A stretch of 64,000 nt of DNA from Helicobacter felis ATCC 49179 (GCF_000200595.1 NC_014810.2:372001-436000); one strand, 5' to 3'. Positions 38,559 through 47,873 are shown, counted from the stretch's first letter. Notes: generated from the sequence alone by a model not told the origin. Made by a program: numbers and translations.

Positions 38559-39249
38559 ATTGATACCCCACATGCATCAATCCCCCCCACCATGAAATAT
38601 CTTTATTGGCCAAAATTTTAAGCTCAAGTTCCACGCGATTATGCCCTAAGATACTAAAGGCAATTCCTGTGTTAGCCATCATGCCAAAAAAAGATGAGGT
38701 GTTGTTCCCTTGACTAACCACTCCCACCCCCACTCCTAATAAAAATCCCACAGAGAGATAACGCCTCACAAAGGGCAAGTTAGGATCGATCATCAAATCT
38801 GCATTAATAGTCGCGCTTTGATAACCAATAGTCCCAATATTGGATTGCTTAGGGATCGCCCCAATATATTGGATATAAATCCGACGACCGATGAAATTAG
38901 GCCGCATGGTTTTGGCAAAAAGAGAAGGTCGGAAAGTTTGATAACCAAACCGCGCCCCCACACTCCAAAGATATTCCATGTTTTTGCCCTCTAGGCTTCC
39001 CTCCTGCATGGCGTGCTTGATAGCGCTATTATAAAAAAACCCCGTACTCACCCCCAACAACAGCCCTGTTTTTTTCTCCGCGTCCTTGATGCTATCAATG
39101 AGTAGGGCGATTTCTTTATCCGTATACTCTCCATAGAATTTAATGTATTTATAATATTTGGGATCAAGAGTTTTATAATCAATACCCCATAGTGATGGTG
39201 TATAAAAAAAGATAAAAAAAGATGCCTGTAGCACCTTACGAATTTCCAA
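38548..39249 (-). CDS. Helicobacter outer-membrane protein, first of three
   Basis: A 233-residue protein starting at TTG, with an uncleaved or cleaved signal region (LQASFFIFFYTPSLWG), then a short helical stretch and the barrel motifs TGLLLGVSTGFF, GRRIYIQYIGAI, YLSVGFLLGVGVGVV and LGHNRVELELKIL. It ends in HVGYQYVF with a terminal Phe expected for outer-membrane insertion. It heads a minus-strand operon of three related OMPs, an M23 peptidase, minC, lpxC and a tsaB-like gene. Confidence 0.78.
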   Translation of the reverse strand: MEIRKVLQASFFIFFYTPSLWGIDYKTLDPKYYKYIKFYGEYTDKEIALLIDSIKDAEKKTGLLLGVSTGFFYNSAIKHAMQEGSLEGKNMEYLWSVGARFGYQTFRPSLFAKTMRPNFIGRRIYIQYIGAIPKQSNIGTIGYQSATINADLMIDPNLPFVRRYLSVGFLLGVGVGVVSQGNNTSSFFGMMANTGIAFSILGHNRVELELKILANKDISWWGGLMHVGYQYVF

Positions 39250-39273
39250 GACACACCCTAAATTTTTAGCCCT

Positions 39274-39279
39274 ATCATA
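39274..39279 (-). promoter_or_regulatory. -10 element for the OMP-peptidase-minC-lpxC operon
   Basis: TATGAT on the minus strand, 25 nt before the TTG start of the first OMP gene; there is no clear -35. Confidence 0.45.
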
Positions 39280-39291
39280 GCATTTTAAAGG

Positions 39292-39297
39292 TAAAAT
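39292..39297 (+). promoter_or_regulatory. possible -10 element for panB-ruvB
   Basis: TAAAAT lies 19 nt before the panB ATG, back to back with the minus-strand OMP promoter. Confidence 0.35.
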
Positions 39298-39315
39298 CTC
39301 TCAAAAAGTGCAGTC

Positions 39316-40122
39316 ATGAAAAAAATCACCTTAGATTCTCTGTATCGTAAAAAGCACCCCAAAGAAGGCGCAAGCCCTTGCAAAATCAGCGCGATCACCG
39401 CTTATGATGCGCTCTTTGCAACTCTTTTTGATCCCTATATAGATTTGATTTTGGTAGGGGACAGCTTGAACATGAGTTTTAACCACATGCCAGATACCTT
39501 GAGTATAGGCATGGCAGAAATGCTTTACCACACTAAGGCGGTGTGCCGAGGCACTCAACGCGCCTTCGTGGTGGCAGATATGCCCTATGGGAGCTACACT
39601 AATGAAAAACAAGCCCTCAAAAATGCCTTAAAATTCTACCAACAAACCCGCGCAGATGCGATCAAGCTAGAGGGAGGGCAGGCGCGCGCACCTTTGATTA
39701 AACGATTGGTGCAAGAGGGATTAGCGGTGGTAGGCCATGTGGGACTCTTGCCCCAGAGTGTGCGCGGAGTGGGGGGCTATAAGATTGCAGGTAAGACAGA
39801 GAAGAGCGCGCAACAAGTCTTAGAGGATGCTTTAAGTGTGCAAGAGGCAGGGGCAAGCTTAGTGGTTTTAGAGGGTGTGGTCGCATCTGTAGCCACAAAA
39901 ATCACTGCTCGCTTAGACATCCCCACCATAGGCATAGGGAGCGGGGCGGGGTGTGATGGACAGATTTTAGTCTTTAGTGATATGCTTGGACTATTCAAAG
40001 CATTTAAGCCTAAATTTGTGCGCTCGTATTTAGAGGGGGCGGCCTTGATTGAACAGGCGGTGCAAGACTATATTCGAGACATCCAAACGGGGCATTTTCC
40101 CTCTGAACAAGAGAGCTATTGA
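39316..40122 (+). CDS. panB: 3-methyl-2-oxobutanoate hydroxymethyltransferase
   Basis: A 268-residue enzyme that makes ketopantoate for pantothenate and coenzyme A. Conserved segments include [43 protein letters not shown] and [21 protein letters not shown] (Mg and substrate binding). Its stop overlaps the ruvB start as TTGATG. The panB-ruvB pair also occurs in H. pylori. Confidence 0.95.
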   Translation: MKKITLDSLYRKKHPKEGASPCKISAITAYDALFATLFDPYIDLILVGDSLNMSFNHMPDTLSIGMAEMLYHTKAVCRGTQRAFVVADMPYGSYTNEKQALKNALKFYQQTRADAIKLEGGQARAPLIKRLVQEGLAVVGHVGLLPQSVRGVGGYKIAGKTEKSAQQVLEDALSVQEAGASLVVLEGVVASVATKITARLDIPTIGIGSGAGCDGQILVFSDMLGLFKAFKPKFVRSYLEGAALIEQAVQDYIRDIQTGHFPSEQESY

Positions 40123-41120
40123 TGTCAAGACTTGTGAGTGTGGAAGCCCTTAACTTAGAAGAGCAGGAACATTTAAGTCTGCGCCCTAGTTTATGGGAGG
40201 ACTACATTGGACAAGAGCAAATTAAAAAGTTATTACAGGTTTCTATTAGCGCCACTCTTAAACGCCAAGACACCCTCGATCATGTGCTCTTTTTTGGTCC
40301 TCCGGGTTTGGGTAAAACCACTCTAAGCCACCTCATCGCCAAAGAACTTAATGCTAATATCAAAGTTACTACCGCCCCCATGATTGAAAAAACGGGCGAT
40401 TTGGCCGCTCTTTTAACCAATCTCAACCCCAAAGACATTCTTTTTATTGATGAAATCCACCGCCTAAGTCCAGCGATTGAAGAGGTGCTTTACCCGGCGA
40501 TGGAGGATTTTAGATTAGATATTATCATCGGCTCTAAAGCAGCCGCACAGACCATTAAGATCGATTTAGCCCCCTTTACACTCATAGGCGCGACCACGCG
40601 CGCGGGACTGCTTTCTAATCCTTTGCGCGAACGCTTTGGCATGCATTTTCGCATGCAATTTTATAGCATAGAAGAACTCGCTACAATTATCACGCGTGCC
40701 AGTGTGAAATTGCAAAAAGAGATAGAGGATGAGGCTAGTATAGAGATTGCCAAACGCTCAAGAGGCACGCCCCGCATTGCCTTAAGATTGCTGAGGCGCG
40801 TGCGCGACTTTGCCGATCACGCCAATGAATTGTGCATTTCTTTACAGACTACGCTTTTTGCCCTAGAGGAATTGGGCGTGAATGCGCATGGTTTTGATGC
40901 CCTAGACTTGCTCTATCTCAATCTCTTGGCCAATGCTAAAAACAAAGCCCTAGGGCTGAATACTATTGCCGCGAGTTTGCATGAAGATGAAAGCACGATT
41001 GAAGAGGTGATCGAGCCTTTTTTGCTAGCTAATGGGTACTTAGAACGCACGGCTAAGGGGCGTATCGCTACGCTTAAAACCTATGAAACCCTCAAGCTAA
41101 CTTGCCCTAGATTGATCTAA
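40122..41120 (+). CDS. ruvB: Holliday junction branch-migration helicase RuvB
   Basis: A protein of about 332 residues, the AAA+ motor of the RuvABC complex. The Walker A motif is [10 protein letters not shown], Walker [16 protein letters not shown], and the arginine-finger/sensor region [18 protein letters not shown]; the C-terminal winged helix has [16 protein letters not shown]. The ATG at 40122 overlaps the panB stop; a TTG one codon earlier is an unneeded alternative. Confidence 0.96.
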   Translation: MSRLVSVEALNLEEQEHLSLRPSLWEDYIGQEQIKKLLQVSISATLKRQDTLDHVLFFGPPGLGKTTLSHLIAKELNANIKVTTAPMIEKTGDLAALLTNLNPKDILFIDEIHRLSPAIEEVLYPAMEDFRLDIIIGSKAAAQTIKIDLAPFTLIGATTRAGLLSNPLRERFGMHFRMQFYSIEELATIITRASVKLQKEIEDEASIEIAKRSRGTPRIALRLLRRVRDFADHANELCISLQTTLFALEELGVNAHGFDALDLLYLNLLANAKNKALGLNTIAASLHEDESTIEEVIEPFLLANGYLERTAKGRIATLKTYETLKLTCPRLI

Positions 41121-41149
41121 AAATTAAAAAAATCGTAAGCATAGCATGC

Positions 41150-41155
41150 TATACT
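41150..41155 (+). promoter_or_regulatory. -10 element for ssrA
   Basis: TATACT preceded by TGC lies 30 nt upstream of the mature tmRNA 5' end, leaving a short 5' leader to be removed by RNase P. Confidence 0.5.
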
Positions 41156-41184
41156 ACGCTACTTGGTTTTTTGCTAAGTTTTTT

Positions 41185-41543
41185 GGGGCTGAACAGGATT
41201 TCGACAAGGGTTGCATAGCGTGGATTGCATGCCAAGTGTCTCTTGTAAAACGACACAAACAATAACCGTAAACAATCCTAATTACGCTCCCAACTACGCT
41301 AAAGCTGCGTAGCGAGCTGGAAGTTTGTGGGGTCGCTGGTGTCCTGCAGGCGTTCCATTACTTTTTGCCAGATGCCTTTAAAAAGTGCTCGCTTTTTAGA
41401 GTAAGATTTAGAGCTAGGGGTCTTTTAAAAGCTGGAGAGGTGGCTTAGAGAGAACCCGAATTTTTAACACTTCTCTAAGCATGTAGATGTCCACGGATGG
41501 ATGTGATTTTTGGACTGGGGTTCGATTCCCCACAGCTCCACCA
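41185..41543 (+). ncRNA. ssrA: transfer-messenger RNA (tmRNA)
   Basis: The 5' GGGGCTG pairs with 3' CAGCTCC followed by ACCA, forming the alanine-tRNA-like acceptor, and the T arm GGGGTTCGATTCCCC is intact. The tag reading frame at 41268-41312 starts with the GTA resume-region codon and encodes VNNPNYAPNYAKAA before TAG. The tmRNA rescues stalled ribosomes and tags nascent chains for proteolysis; in H. pylori it is essential. A long frame starting at 41497 overlaps the 3' end and is discounted there. Confidence 0.96.
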
Positions 41544-41586
41544 TTTTTACAATGTTTTCCCCTTAGAAAGAGGATTGAATACACCA

Positions 41587-42084
41587 ATGATTTTTAAGCA
41601 ATATTTTTTAATACCTGTTGTGTGGATGCTAGGTATGGTGTCTTCGCTACTAGGTATTGATGTCCATGCGCTCTCCAAAGAAGAAGCCAAAAGCGTTGCT
41701 TTGGTGAGTAGTTTAGTAGTGATTAGCAATAAAATTTTAGAAGATGCCATCGATAATGGCCGCGATTATAGAATAGTCAAAAAGCTGGATGGTCTTTATC
41801 AGAAAATCAAAAATATTAAGAGTGTGATCGCTCCTAGTGAAAATCCCCCCGGAGGTCCTAAAAAAAAGGAGGGTTTTGAGATGGCGTTCAAAAAAGCTTT
41901 GGAACACCCAATTGACTTAGATAAAGCCCTCGATCTTGTGGATGCTCTACAAAAAGAGCTCAAAGACCCCAAATGGGACACCGATCTTGGTCCTTTGATC
42001 GCCCTACTTGAGCAACTTCAAAACTCTCTACACACTGCCATGGACCTCAAAGCCCAATGGCTCAACACCCGCAAGGCCAACTAA
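41587..42084 (+). CDS. secreted hypothetical protein
   Basis: A 165-residue protein with an N-terminal hydrophobic segment (MIFKQYFLIPVVWMLGMVS) that looks like a signal peptide, possibly cleaved after the DVHA region. The remainder is helical, with an Ile/Lys-rich central part, a PPGGPKKK turn and a C-terminal helix pair. I recognise no family. AGAGGA precedes the ATG by 12 nt; the longer frame would begin inside tmRNA. It is convergent with napD and overlaps its stop by 4 nt. Confidence 0.62.
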   Translation: MIFKQYFLIPVVWMLGMVSSLLGIDVHALSKEEAKSVALVSSLVVISNKILEDAIDNGRDYRIVKKLDGLYQKIKNIKSVIAPSENPPGGPKKKEGFEMAFKKALEHPIDLDKALDLVDALQKELKDPKWDTDLGPLIALLEQLQNSLHTAMDLKAQWLNTRKAN

Positions 42085-42410
42085 AGCCAGTTGTTAATAT
42101 CCCCGCTATAGCGCACAGCTTTAGTGTCTGTGTTTTCTATTTTTTCTAAGCTAGCTTGGATATTAGGAGGCAGGGGATTTTCGTCCGAATAGCTAAAATG
42201 CATATGTGCGCTCAAGACTCCGGGGATGTTTTCAATCTCTTTATTAGCCCGCAATTCCTCCTGCACACTAGGGGCTTCAATCAAAGCAATAATCACTTGC
42301 TTTTCTCGATCAAAAGCCCCCACTTCCACATACTCTAAAGCTTCAATTGCTTTTAAGCTCTGCTCAAAACTCTCCAACTGAACCTTAACAATCACACTAG
42401 AAATATTCAT
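42081..42410 (-). CDS. napD: NapD-like chaperone for periplasmic nitrate reductase
   Basis: A 109-residue protein. The opening NISSVIVKVQ, the strand KQVIIALIEA and IENIPGVLSAHMHFSY match NapD, a ferredoxin-fold protein that binds the Tat signal peptide of NapA. Residues 85-109 are an extra tail compared with E. coli NapD (87 residues). Its start overlaps the napF stop (ATGA). napA is not in the window. Confidence 0.78.
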   Translation of the reverse strand: MNISSVIVKVQLESFEQSLKAIEALEYVEVGAFDREKQVIIALIEAPSVQEELRANKEIENIPGVLSAHMHFSYSDENPLPPNIQASLEKIENTDTKAVRYSGDINNWL

Positions 42411-42889
42411 GTTGTTTTCTCCACAAATAAAATAGATTGGCTAGGGCAACTTGGCGCGCACCTGCCGCACCCCGTGCATAAATTGTGCACGCGCGGGGCA
42501 AACATGCCTTGAAAAATGATCGCATTCTCAGGGCAAGCATCCTTGCATGTGAAACACACCACACCTTGATAACTCAGGCATGTTTGCGAATCGATGAGCG
42601 CCCATGTGTCTATGCGATTCTCTCTAGTGCCCTCTAACACTCCCGCGTGCTCCTGAGCACACACGCGCACACATTCCCGGCAAAATGTACACCCCCGCTC
42701 TTTAAAGTCCAAATAAGGGCGTGTAGCCTCTTTTTTGATAATGATATGCTCAGGACAGATCAAGGCGCACCCCCCGGCACAATCTAGGCAATCTTGCACT
42801 TTTTGAGAGTTAAAATAGGGTAGAGGGATAAGAAAAGGCTTGCGTTTCAGACCTTTAAAGATTTCCCTAAAAGGTTTTTTAGCATCCAT
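42407..42889 (-). CDS. napF: NapF-like polyferredoxin
   Basis: A 160-residue protein with 4Fe-4S motifs: a degenerate first site (CLDCAGGCALIC), CTFCRECVRVC, CFTCKDACPENA and CTGCGRCAPSCPS. NapF acts on the cytoplasmic side in maturation of the NapA nitrate reductase. ATG 42889 is chosen; a TTG two codons earlier is possible. It overlaps the 3' end of xth by 11 nt and precedes napD. Confidence 0.8.
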   Translation of the reverse strand: MDAKKPFREIFKGLKRKPFLIPLPYFNSQKVQDCLDCAGGCALICPEHIIIKKEATRPYLDFKERGCTFCRECVRVCAQEHAGVLEGTRENRIDTWALIDSQTCLSYQGVVCFTCKDACPENAIIFQGMFAPRVHNLCTGCGRCAPSCPSQSILFVEKTT

Positions 42890-43646
42890 GCTCAATACTC
42901 ATTTCCAAACCCACCGGGCAGTGATCGCTCCCCAAAATATGAGCGTAAATACACGCGTCTTTAAGCTGGGATCGCAGGCCTTGAGAGGCTAAAAAATAAT
43001 CAATGCGCCAACCAATATTGCGCGCCCTAGATTGATTCATATAGCTCCACCATGTGTAAACCTCTGTTTTATCGGGGTAAAAATGGCGATAAGTATCGAT
43101 CAAGCCCAGTTGGAGTAATTGGCCAAAAGCGTTGCGCTCTGGATCACTAAAACCCGCGTTATAGCGATTACTCTGAGGATTAGTCAAATCGATTTCAGTA
43201 TGAGCAACATTCAAATCGCCACATATTAAAACCTCTTTATGCGATGCTAGATTCTGTAAAAATTCCCTAAACACACTTTCCCACTGCAGGCGGTAAGGCA
43301 GGCGCAATAACCCTCTTTGAGAATTGGGCGTGTAAACATTAACCAAATAAAAGTATTCATATTCACATGTGATCACGCGCCCCTCTGTGTCGTGTTCCTC
43401 TAATCCCAAGCCATAGCGCACATCCAAAGGCGCGCTTTTGCTCAAGGTCAGCACCCCGCTATAGCCCTTCTTTTGCGCGCTATTCCAAAAAGCATGGTAA
43501 TTTTCAAAGACAAAATCCGCCTGATCGGGTTGCATTTTGGTTTCTTGCACACAAAATATATCAGCCCCACTCTTCAGTAAAAAATCCTTAAAGCCCTTTT
43601 GCATGCACGCCCGCAAGCCATTCACATTCCAAGAAACTAAGCGCAT
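42879..43646 (-). CDS. xth: exodeoxyribonuclease III / AP endonuclease
   Basis: A 255-residue EEP-family nuclease in base-excision repair. MRLVSWNVNGLRACMQKGF, VCVQETKMQP (metal-binding Glu), CGDLNVAHTEIDL and LGSDHCPVGLEM (catalytic Asp-His) are present. The ATG at 43646 follows AAAGGAGAG; the frame continues 8 codons upstream without support. Confidence 0.95.
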   Translation of the reverse strand: MRLVSWNVNGLRACMQKGFKDFLLKSGADIFCVQETKMQPDQADFVFENYHAFWNSAQKKGYSGVLTLSKSAPLDVRYGLGLEEHDTEGRVITCEYEYFYLVNVYTPNSQRGLLRLPYRLQWESVFREFLQNLASHKEVLICGDLNVAHTEIDLTNPQSNRYNAGFSDPERNAFGQLLQLGLIDTYRHFYPDKTEVYTWWSYMNQSRARNIGWRIDYFLASQGLRSQLKDACIYAHILGSDHCPVGLEMSIEHGC

Positions 43647-43673
43647 AACCTCTCCTTTAGAAAAATCCACAGG

Positions 43674-43679
43674 ATTATA
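43674..43679 (-). promoter_or_regulatory. -10 element for xth-napF-napD
   Basis: TATAAT on the minus strand, 28 nt upstream of the xth start, divergent from the tRNA-Phe promoter. Confidence 0.55.
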
Positions 43680-43713
43680 ACAATTTTAAGTTAAATTTTA
43701 GGGAAGTGTATAG

Positions 43714-43719
43714 TATAAT
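43714..43719 (+). promoter_or_regulatory. -10 element for tRNA-Phe
   Basis: TATAAT preceded by TATAG lies 10 nt upstream of the tRNA 5' end. Confidence 0.6.
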
Positions 43720-43729
43720 TTCAGTTTAT

Positions 43730-43805
43730 GGCTTGATAGCTCAGTCGGTAGAGCAGAAGACTGAAAATCTTCGTGTCGGTGGTTCGATTCCGCCTCAAGC
43801 CACCA
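43730..43805 (+). tRNA. tRNA-Phe (anticodon GAA)
   Basis: The acceptor GGCTTGA pairs with TCAAGCC, followed by A and an encoded CCA. The anticodon stem GAAGA/TCTTC encloses CTGAAAA, giving anticodon GAA. The T arm GGTGGTTCGATTCCGCC is regular. The 3' end lies 1 nt from the stop of the convergent TSUP gene. Confidence 0.97.
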
Positions 43806-43806
43806 T

Positions 43807-44565
43807 CTAACGCACAAAATCCCAAAATAATTTTAGAATAGTCGCCCCCACCACACACAAAAACACCCTGCGGATAAACTTCACTTCTTTAGCCATCACC
43901 AAATTAGAGCCCACCCACGCCCCCAACATCTGCCCACAGCCCATTAAAAGCCCCACCACCCAAATCACCTGCCCCCCGATTAAAAACACGCTCAGGCTAA
44001 TAATATTACTCGTGAAGTTAAAAACTTTAGTGTGTGCGGTGGCTTTTTTCATATTCAATCCCAAGAGCGCGACCATTACAAAAGTCCAAAACGAGCCCGT
44101 GCCCGGCCCAAAAAAGCCATCATAAAACCCTAGTCCCAACCCAAAAATGGCGTAAAAAAGGGTGGGTTTGATCTTAGGATGGCTATCGCCTTCGCCTACT
44201 TTGGGAGCTAGCAAGGTGTAAATAAAGATCAAGCTTAAGAAAATAGGAATGAGTAGGCGCAAAATGTCTGCTTTGAGCCATAAAATGAGGGTTGTGCCCA
44301 AGCCTGCGCCCACCACCACGCACCCCACCCCAAAGGCGATTTCTCTTAAAGAAACCATGCCTTTTAGACAAAAATTCAGCGTAGCCGTGAAACTCCCAAA
44401 ACTGCTCTGAAGTTTATTAGTGGCTAGGGCTAAGTGGGGAGGAATCCCCAAAGCTAGCAGAGTTGGCATGGTAATCAACCCCCCACCCCCAGCAATGGAA
44501 TCCACCAACCCCGCGCAAAAAGCCACCACAACTACAATCACATACACATACCATTCTAACTCCAT
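43807..44565 (-). CDS. TSUP (TauE/SafE) family membrane transporter
   Basis: A protein of about 252 residues with eight hydrophobic segments. The first carries AGLVDSIAGGGGLITMPTLL followed by PPHLALATNKLQ, the signature of YfcA/TSUP proteins, and the second half repeats it as FYDGFFGPGTGSF and ATAHTKVFNFTSN. Family members move sulfite, sulfonates or other organic anions; the substrate here is unknown. A -10 element TATAAT on the minus strand at 44594-44599 should drive it. Confidence 0.88.
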   Translation of the reverse strand: MELEWYVYVIVVVVAFCAGLVDSIAGGGGLITMPTLLALGIPPHLALATNKLQSSFGSFTATLNFCLKGMVSLREIAFGVGCVVVGAGLGTTLILWLKADILRLLIPIFLSLIFIYTLLAPKVGEGDSHPKIKPTLFYAIFGLGLGFYDGFFGPGTGSFWTFVMVALLGLNMKKATAHTKVFNFTSNIISLSVFLIGGQVIWVVGLLMGCGQMLGAWVGSNLVMAKEVKFIRRVFLCVVGATILKLFWDFVR

Positions 44566-44593
44566 CACACTCTCCCTAATAGACTCTTCGCCG

Positions 44594-44599
44594 ATTATA
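44594..44599 (-). promoter_or_regulatory. -10 element for the TSUP gene
   Basis: TATAAT on the minus strand, 29 nt before the TSUP ATG, in the 70-nt gap after viaA. Confidence 0.5.
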
Positions 44600-44636
44600 A
44601 CAAAGCTCTATTAGAGAGATTTAGTCCAAATCTAAC

Positions 44637-46184
44637 TCACGCTCCTAAATCATTACTTAACTCACACAGCGTGCGGATATTTTGGTTGTGGCTATCATAC
44701 ACCCAATGCTTATCAAAGGCATGTTTTGCCCCTGAGTTGCCATTGACATCGAGTAAATAAAATCGGTTTTTATCTTGGCGTTTGTTTTGCATTTGCCTAG
44801 CAAGGTCGCCCATGTTGGTGTTGGTAAAGTAGCCATCTGAGATCACTAAAAGGTCTGCATTCTTATAGTTTTCCTTCTCCATCTGCTCTATGCCCTGCTT
44901 GATGGCTAAATCCACATTTTCCCAGCCATCCCTAAAACTAAAGGTTAAGAAGTTATTGAGTCTAGCCATCCAATCCCCACCGCTCAAATCTAGCGCGGTT
45001 GTCCCCTCGCTAAAATTAATCAAATAACACGCCCGTTTTTCTCTCTTGGCATGCACGGCTAAAAACAAAGTCAAAGCCTTAGCAATAAGCTCAGGATCAC
45101 CACTCATCGACCCGCTGGTATCCACGCAGATAATGATCGGTCCTTTTTCCCCTTCTTTTTCTTGCTTCTTTTCTACTTCCACCTCCACTTCCTCTACACC
45201 CTCCAAATGGTGGTCTATATAGCCCTGCTTTTCAAAACAAAAGAGGCGTTTTTCTGTGAATTTCAGGTAAAACAACACCTCTAAATCGGGGTCATCGAGC
45301 AAGGCTAATTCTTGGGGGATTAAATTTTCTAAATCATTGCTCAAATGAATCCCGCAAATCTCCTCTTTATAATCTCTGGTAGGGTGGCGTTCTGTGTAAG
45401 AATAGCTTTTAAGCTCCTTGATCATCTCTTTAATCATTTCTTGTTGCATCTCTTTCATGCGCCCTAGTAAATCGCAAATTTGCATTAAGGCTTTGTTGTT
45501 TTGGATTTGGTTAAAGAGGGCTTTAATTTGGGCGAGATTTAGGCGTGTAGGGCTAGAGCCCACAGAAAACGCATGCCCTCTATGTTGGGTCTCTATATCC
45601 GTATCCAGCCCCTCTAAATTTTCTAACGCGCGTTTTTGTGCCTCTAAATCGCCTAAGCCCTCTAAATCTAGGGATTCTAGGGCTAGCCCCTTAGCGTCCA
45701 TAAATAACCCACTTGTGCCAAAGAGTTCGGGGGCTTGTTTGGTCAGCTGTTTTGCCTGCCATAGGGCTTTAAACCATGCGCGCATGCGCTCTAAAAAATC
45801 CTGCTCCATTTTGGCTTGTGTGGCTTGTTTCCAGGCGTTGATTTTATTGTCTAAAATGCCCCGCCATTTATCTAAAATAAAGCGGTGTAAGGTAGCGCGA
45901 TCGCTATCTTTATCTTTGGATTTTTCTAACGCTTTTTCTTGGGTGTCAATAAAACTCAAATCCTCTTGGGGGTTATGGGCATGAAACTGGGCGCGGGTAT
46001 TTGCTACTAAATCTTTTTGTTCTAGGTGGGCGTGTTTGCGTTGGTAGTGGGCGAGACTCTCCTCAAAAAAAGGGTGGTTTTTTAAAGCCTCTTTAATTTG
46101 GCTGTCCTTTTCTTGGCAAGCTAGCTCAAATTGCGCGGCGATCTCAGGGTCTTGTAAGAGATCGTAGGTTTGGAGGTCGTTCAT
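44637..46184 (-). CDS. viaA: VWA-domain protein ViaA
   Basis: A 515-residue protein with a long helical N-terminal part (residues 1-340) and a C-terminal von Willebrand A domain. The MIDAS motif is DTSGSMSG starting at residue 355, with the further ligands in SEGTTALDLSGG and LVISDGYF. This architecture and the upstream MoxR-type ATPase identify ViaA, partner of RavA. In E. coli the pair is associated with respiratory complexes (fumarate reductase, Nuo) and aminoglycoside sensitivity. Its start overlaps the ravA stop (ATGA), so the two are co-translated. Confidence 0.85.
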   Translation of the reverse strand: MNDLQTYDLLQDPEIAAQFELACQEKDSQIKEALKNHPFFEESLAHYQRKHAHLEQKDLVANTRAQFHAHNPQEDLSFIDTQEKALEKSKDKDSDRATLHRFILDKWRGILDNKINAWKQATQAKMEQDFLERMRAWFKALWQAKQLTKQAPELFGTSGLFMDAKGLALESLDLEGLGDLEAQKRALENLEGLDTDIETQHRGHAFSVGSSPTRLNLAQIKALFNQIQNNKALMQICDLLGRMKEMQQEMIKEMIKELKSYSYTERHPTRDYKEEICGIHLSNDLENLIPQELALLDDPDLEVLFYLKFTEKRLFCFEKQGYIDHHLEGVEEVEVEVEKKQEKEGEKGPIIICVDTSGSMSGDPELIAKALTLFLAVHAKREKRACYLINFSEGTTALDLSGGDWMARLNNFLTFSFRDGWENVDLAIKQGIEQMEKENYKNADLLVISDGYFTNTNMGDLARQMQNKRQDKNRFYLLDVNGNSGAKHAFDKHWVYDSHNQNIRTLCELSNDLGA

Positions 46185-47851
46185 TTGGTGTTTTGGTAGT
46201 CTTGTTTCATTTTTTCGGCAAGCTCTAAGAGAGGGGGAATGCAGTTGTGAATAGGATCCTCCAAATTCTTCATAAAACTATCTGAACCATTGCCAATAGA
46301 AGTAACAATACTTTTAAAAATTGGATGATGTGGAATACTACCTAGTAAATGAGACGGGTAACGCAATGTTGCCAAAGTCTTTCGCAAGTCGCTCTCAGTC
46401 GTGTTGCCATTGCAATATGCTACTAAAGCTTTGGCAATATCTCTAATAGCTTTTTTAAACTCTTCGGTCTTGATCACTGCAACATCTTGAATGTCTCCAT
46501 GTGTCCTAATGATATTGGTAATGTTTTTACGAAGTCCTTTGCTATCCTGCACCTCTGCGGGCTTGCTAGGCTCTGGCGGTTGTGGAGTTGGAGGGTTTTT
46601 ATATACCTCCTCTAATTGTAAAGACAACACCTTAAACTCCTGCAATAATTCCTGTGTGCTCGCAAAGGCGATCTTTTGATCTTTAGAGGATAAAAACACA
46701 TTCGCCTTTTGGCTCATCTCATGTAAGTTTCTCTCTAACTCGCTGGTATGGGCTTGTATCTCTGTGTGGGCGTGCTGGTAGGTTTTCTCAAATTCCTCTG
46801 TGCTCTTGTGGGCGCGCACCCACTCTAGGTATTTTAAGCTCTCTTGCGCCTTTTCCAAGTCCCTAGCCTTTGCATGGCTACTTTTGAGCACCTGCGCTAA
46901 AATCGCATTGACTAAGGGGATTTGCTCTAGGCTATCCCATAAACAATGTCTAAGCAAGGCAAGATCGGGGGTGGTAACTTGGGGTTGGTCGCTTAAAAGG
47001 GCAGCAACTTGCAAAAGCTGGGCGCATTGTTTGAAACGCCGATCAGAGGGGGTAGCAATCAAATTAGAATCGGACTCTGTAGTTTCTTGCTCCTCTTGTG
47101 TGGGCGCGCTCTCGCCTAAGAATTTTGCCACTAAGGCGGGGTTGTGTTTGAGTTGCTCTAAGGTCGCCTTGATGGTATGCAAACTCTCTAGGGCTTCTTG
47201 GCTAAAGGGGATTTGGGCGGCTTGTTGGTGGATACTTTCTAATTCCTCTAGGCTAAAGGCGTGTTGGCTAGAACTCCTGCCCTCTTGGCTGGTAATCAGT
47301 TTGAGAAAATTCTCTTTAGATTTTAAGGGCTCTACAAAGTAGCGCAAAAGCATGCGATCGTAAAGGGCTTCTAGCCCTTGATTGGTGGGAGGGAATTCAT
47401 TGCTCGCGCACACAATGCCCTTTAGGGGGACTTTAATATCCGTGTCGCCCTCTTTGAAAAGCCTTTCGTTAATGATGGTTAGTAAGGTGTTTAAAATGGC
47501 GGGTGAGCTTTTCCAAATTTCATCTAAAAAGGCAAAGCTAGCGGTGGGTAAGTAACCTTTGGTGTTTCTCACTAAGCGGTTTTGCTTCAACTGCCCGATG
47601 TCAATTGGACCAAAAATATCTTCAGGGGTGGAAAAGCGGTGCATGAGCGCGCTAAAGAAGTCTTTAGGTTCGCCAAAGGCAAGGCTGACTTTTCTAGCGA
47701 TCATGGATTTGGCTGTGCCGGGCGGTCCGTATAAGAAAATGGCTTTACCGGCAAACATGGCGAGCAACACCAAGCGCACGCACTCCTCACGCTCATATAA
47801 ATCTTTTTCTAACTCGGCAATGAGATTTTTAACTCTGCTTTTGTAAGACAT
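46181..47851 (-). CDS. ravA: MoxR-family AAA+ ATPase RavA
   Basis: A 556-residue ATPase. Walker A is FLYGPPGTAKS (residues 39-49), the MoxR insert ALMHRFSTPEDIFGPIDI follows, and Walker B with the conserved context is FAFLDEIWKSSPAILNTLL. The C-terminal half is helical and contains a proline-rich break (NPPTPQPPEPSKP), corresponding to the triple-helix/LARA region of RavA. AAGGAGGC lies 6 nt before the ATG, a very strong ribosome-binding site. It forms a two-gene operon with viaA. I do not associate this pair with H. pylori. Confidence 0.86.
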   Translation of the reverse strand: MSYKSRVKNLIAELEKDLYEREECVRLVLLAMFAGKAIFLYGPPGTAKSMIARKVSLAFGEPKDFFSALMHRFSTPEDIFGPIDIGQLKQNRLVRNTKGYLPTASFAFLDEIWKSSPAILNTLLTIINERLFKEGDTDIKVPLKGIVCASNEFPPTNQGLEALYDRMLLRYFVEPLKSKENFLKLITSQEGRSSSQHAFSLEELESIHQQAAQIPFSQEALESLHTIKATLEQLKHNPALVAKFLGESAPTQEEQETTESDSNLIATPSDRRFKQCAQLLQVAALLSDQPQVTTPDLALLRHCLWDSLEQIPLVNAILAQVLKSSHAKARDLEKAQESLKYLEWVRAHKSTEEFEKTYQHAHTEIQAHTSELERNLHEMSQKANVFLSSKDQKIAFASTQELLQEFKVLSLQLEEVYKNPPTPQPPEPSKPAEVQDSKGLRKNITNIIRTHGDIQDVAVIKTEEFKKAIRDIAKALVAYCNGNTTESDLRKTLATLRYPSHLLGSIPHHPIFKSIVTSIGNGSDSFMKNLEDPIHNCIPPLLELAEKMKQDYQNTK

Positions 47852-47873
47852 AAAGCCTCCTTGTAAAAGGGAT

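Noticed and set aside
41497-41586. N-terminal extension of the secreted hypothetical protein into tmRNA.
   Set aside because: The bases belong to the tmRNA 3' domain; the ATG at 41587 gives a normal signal peptide.
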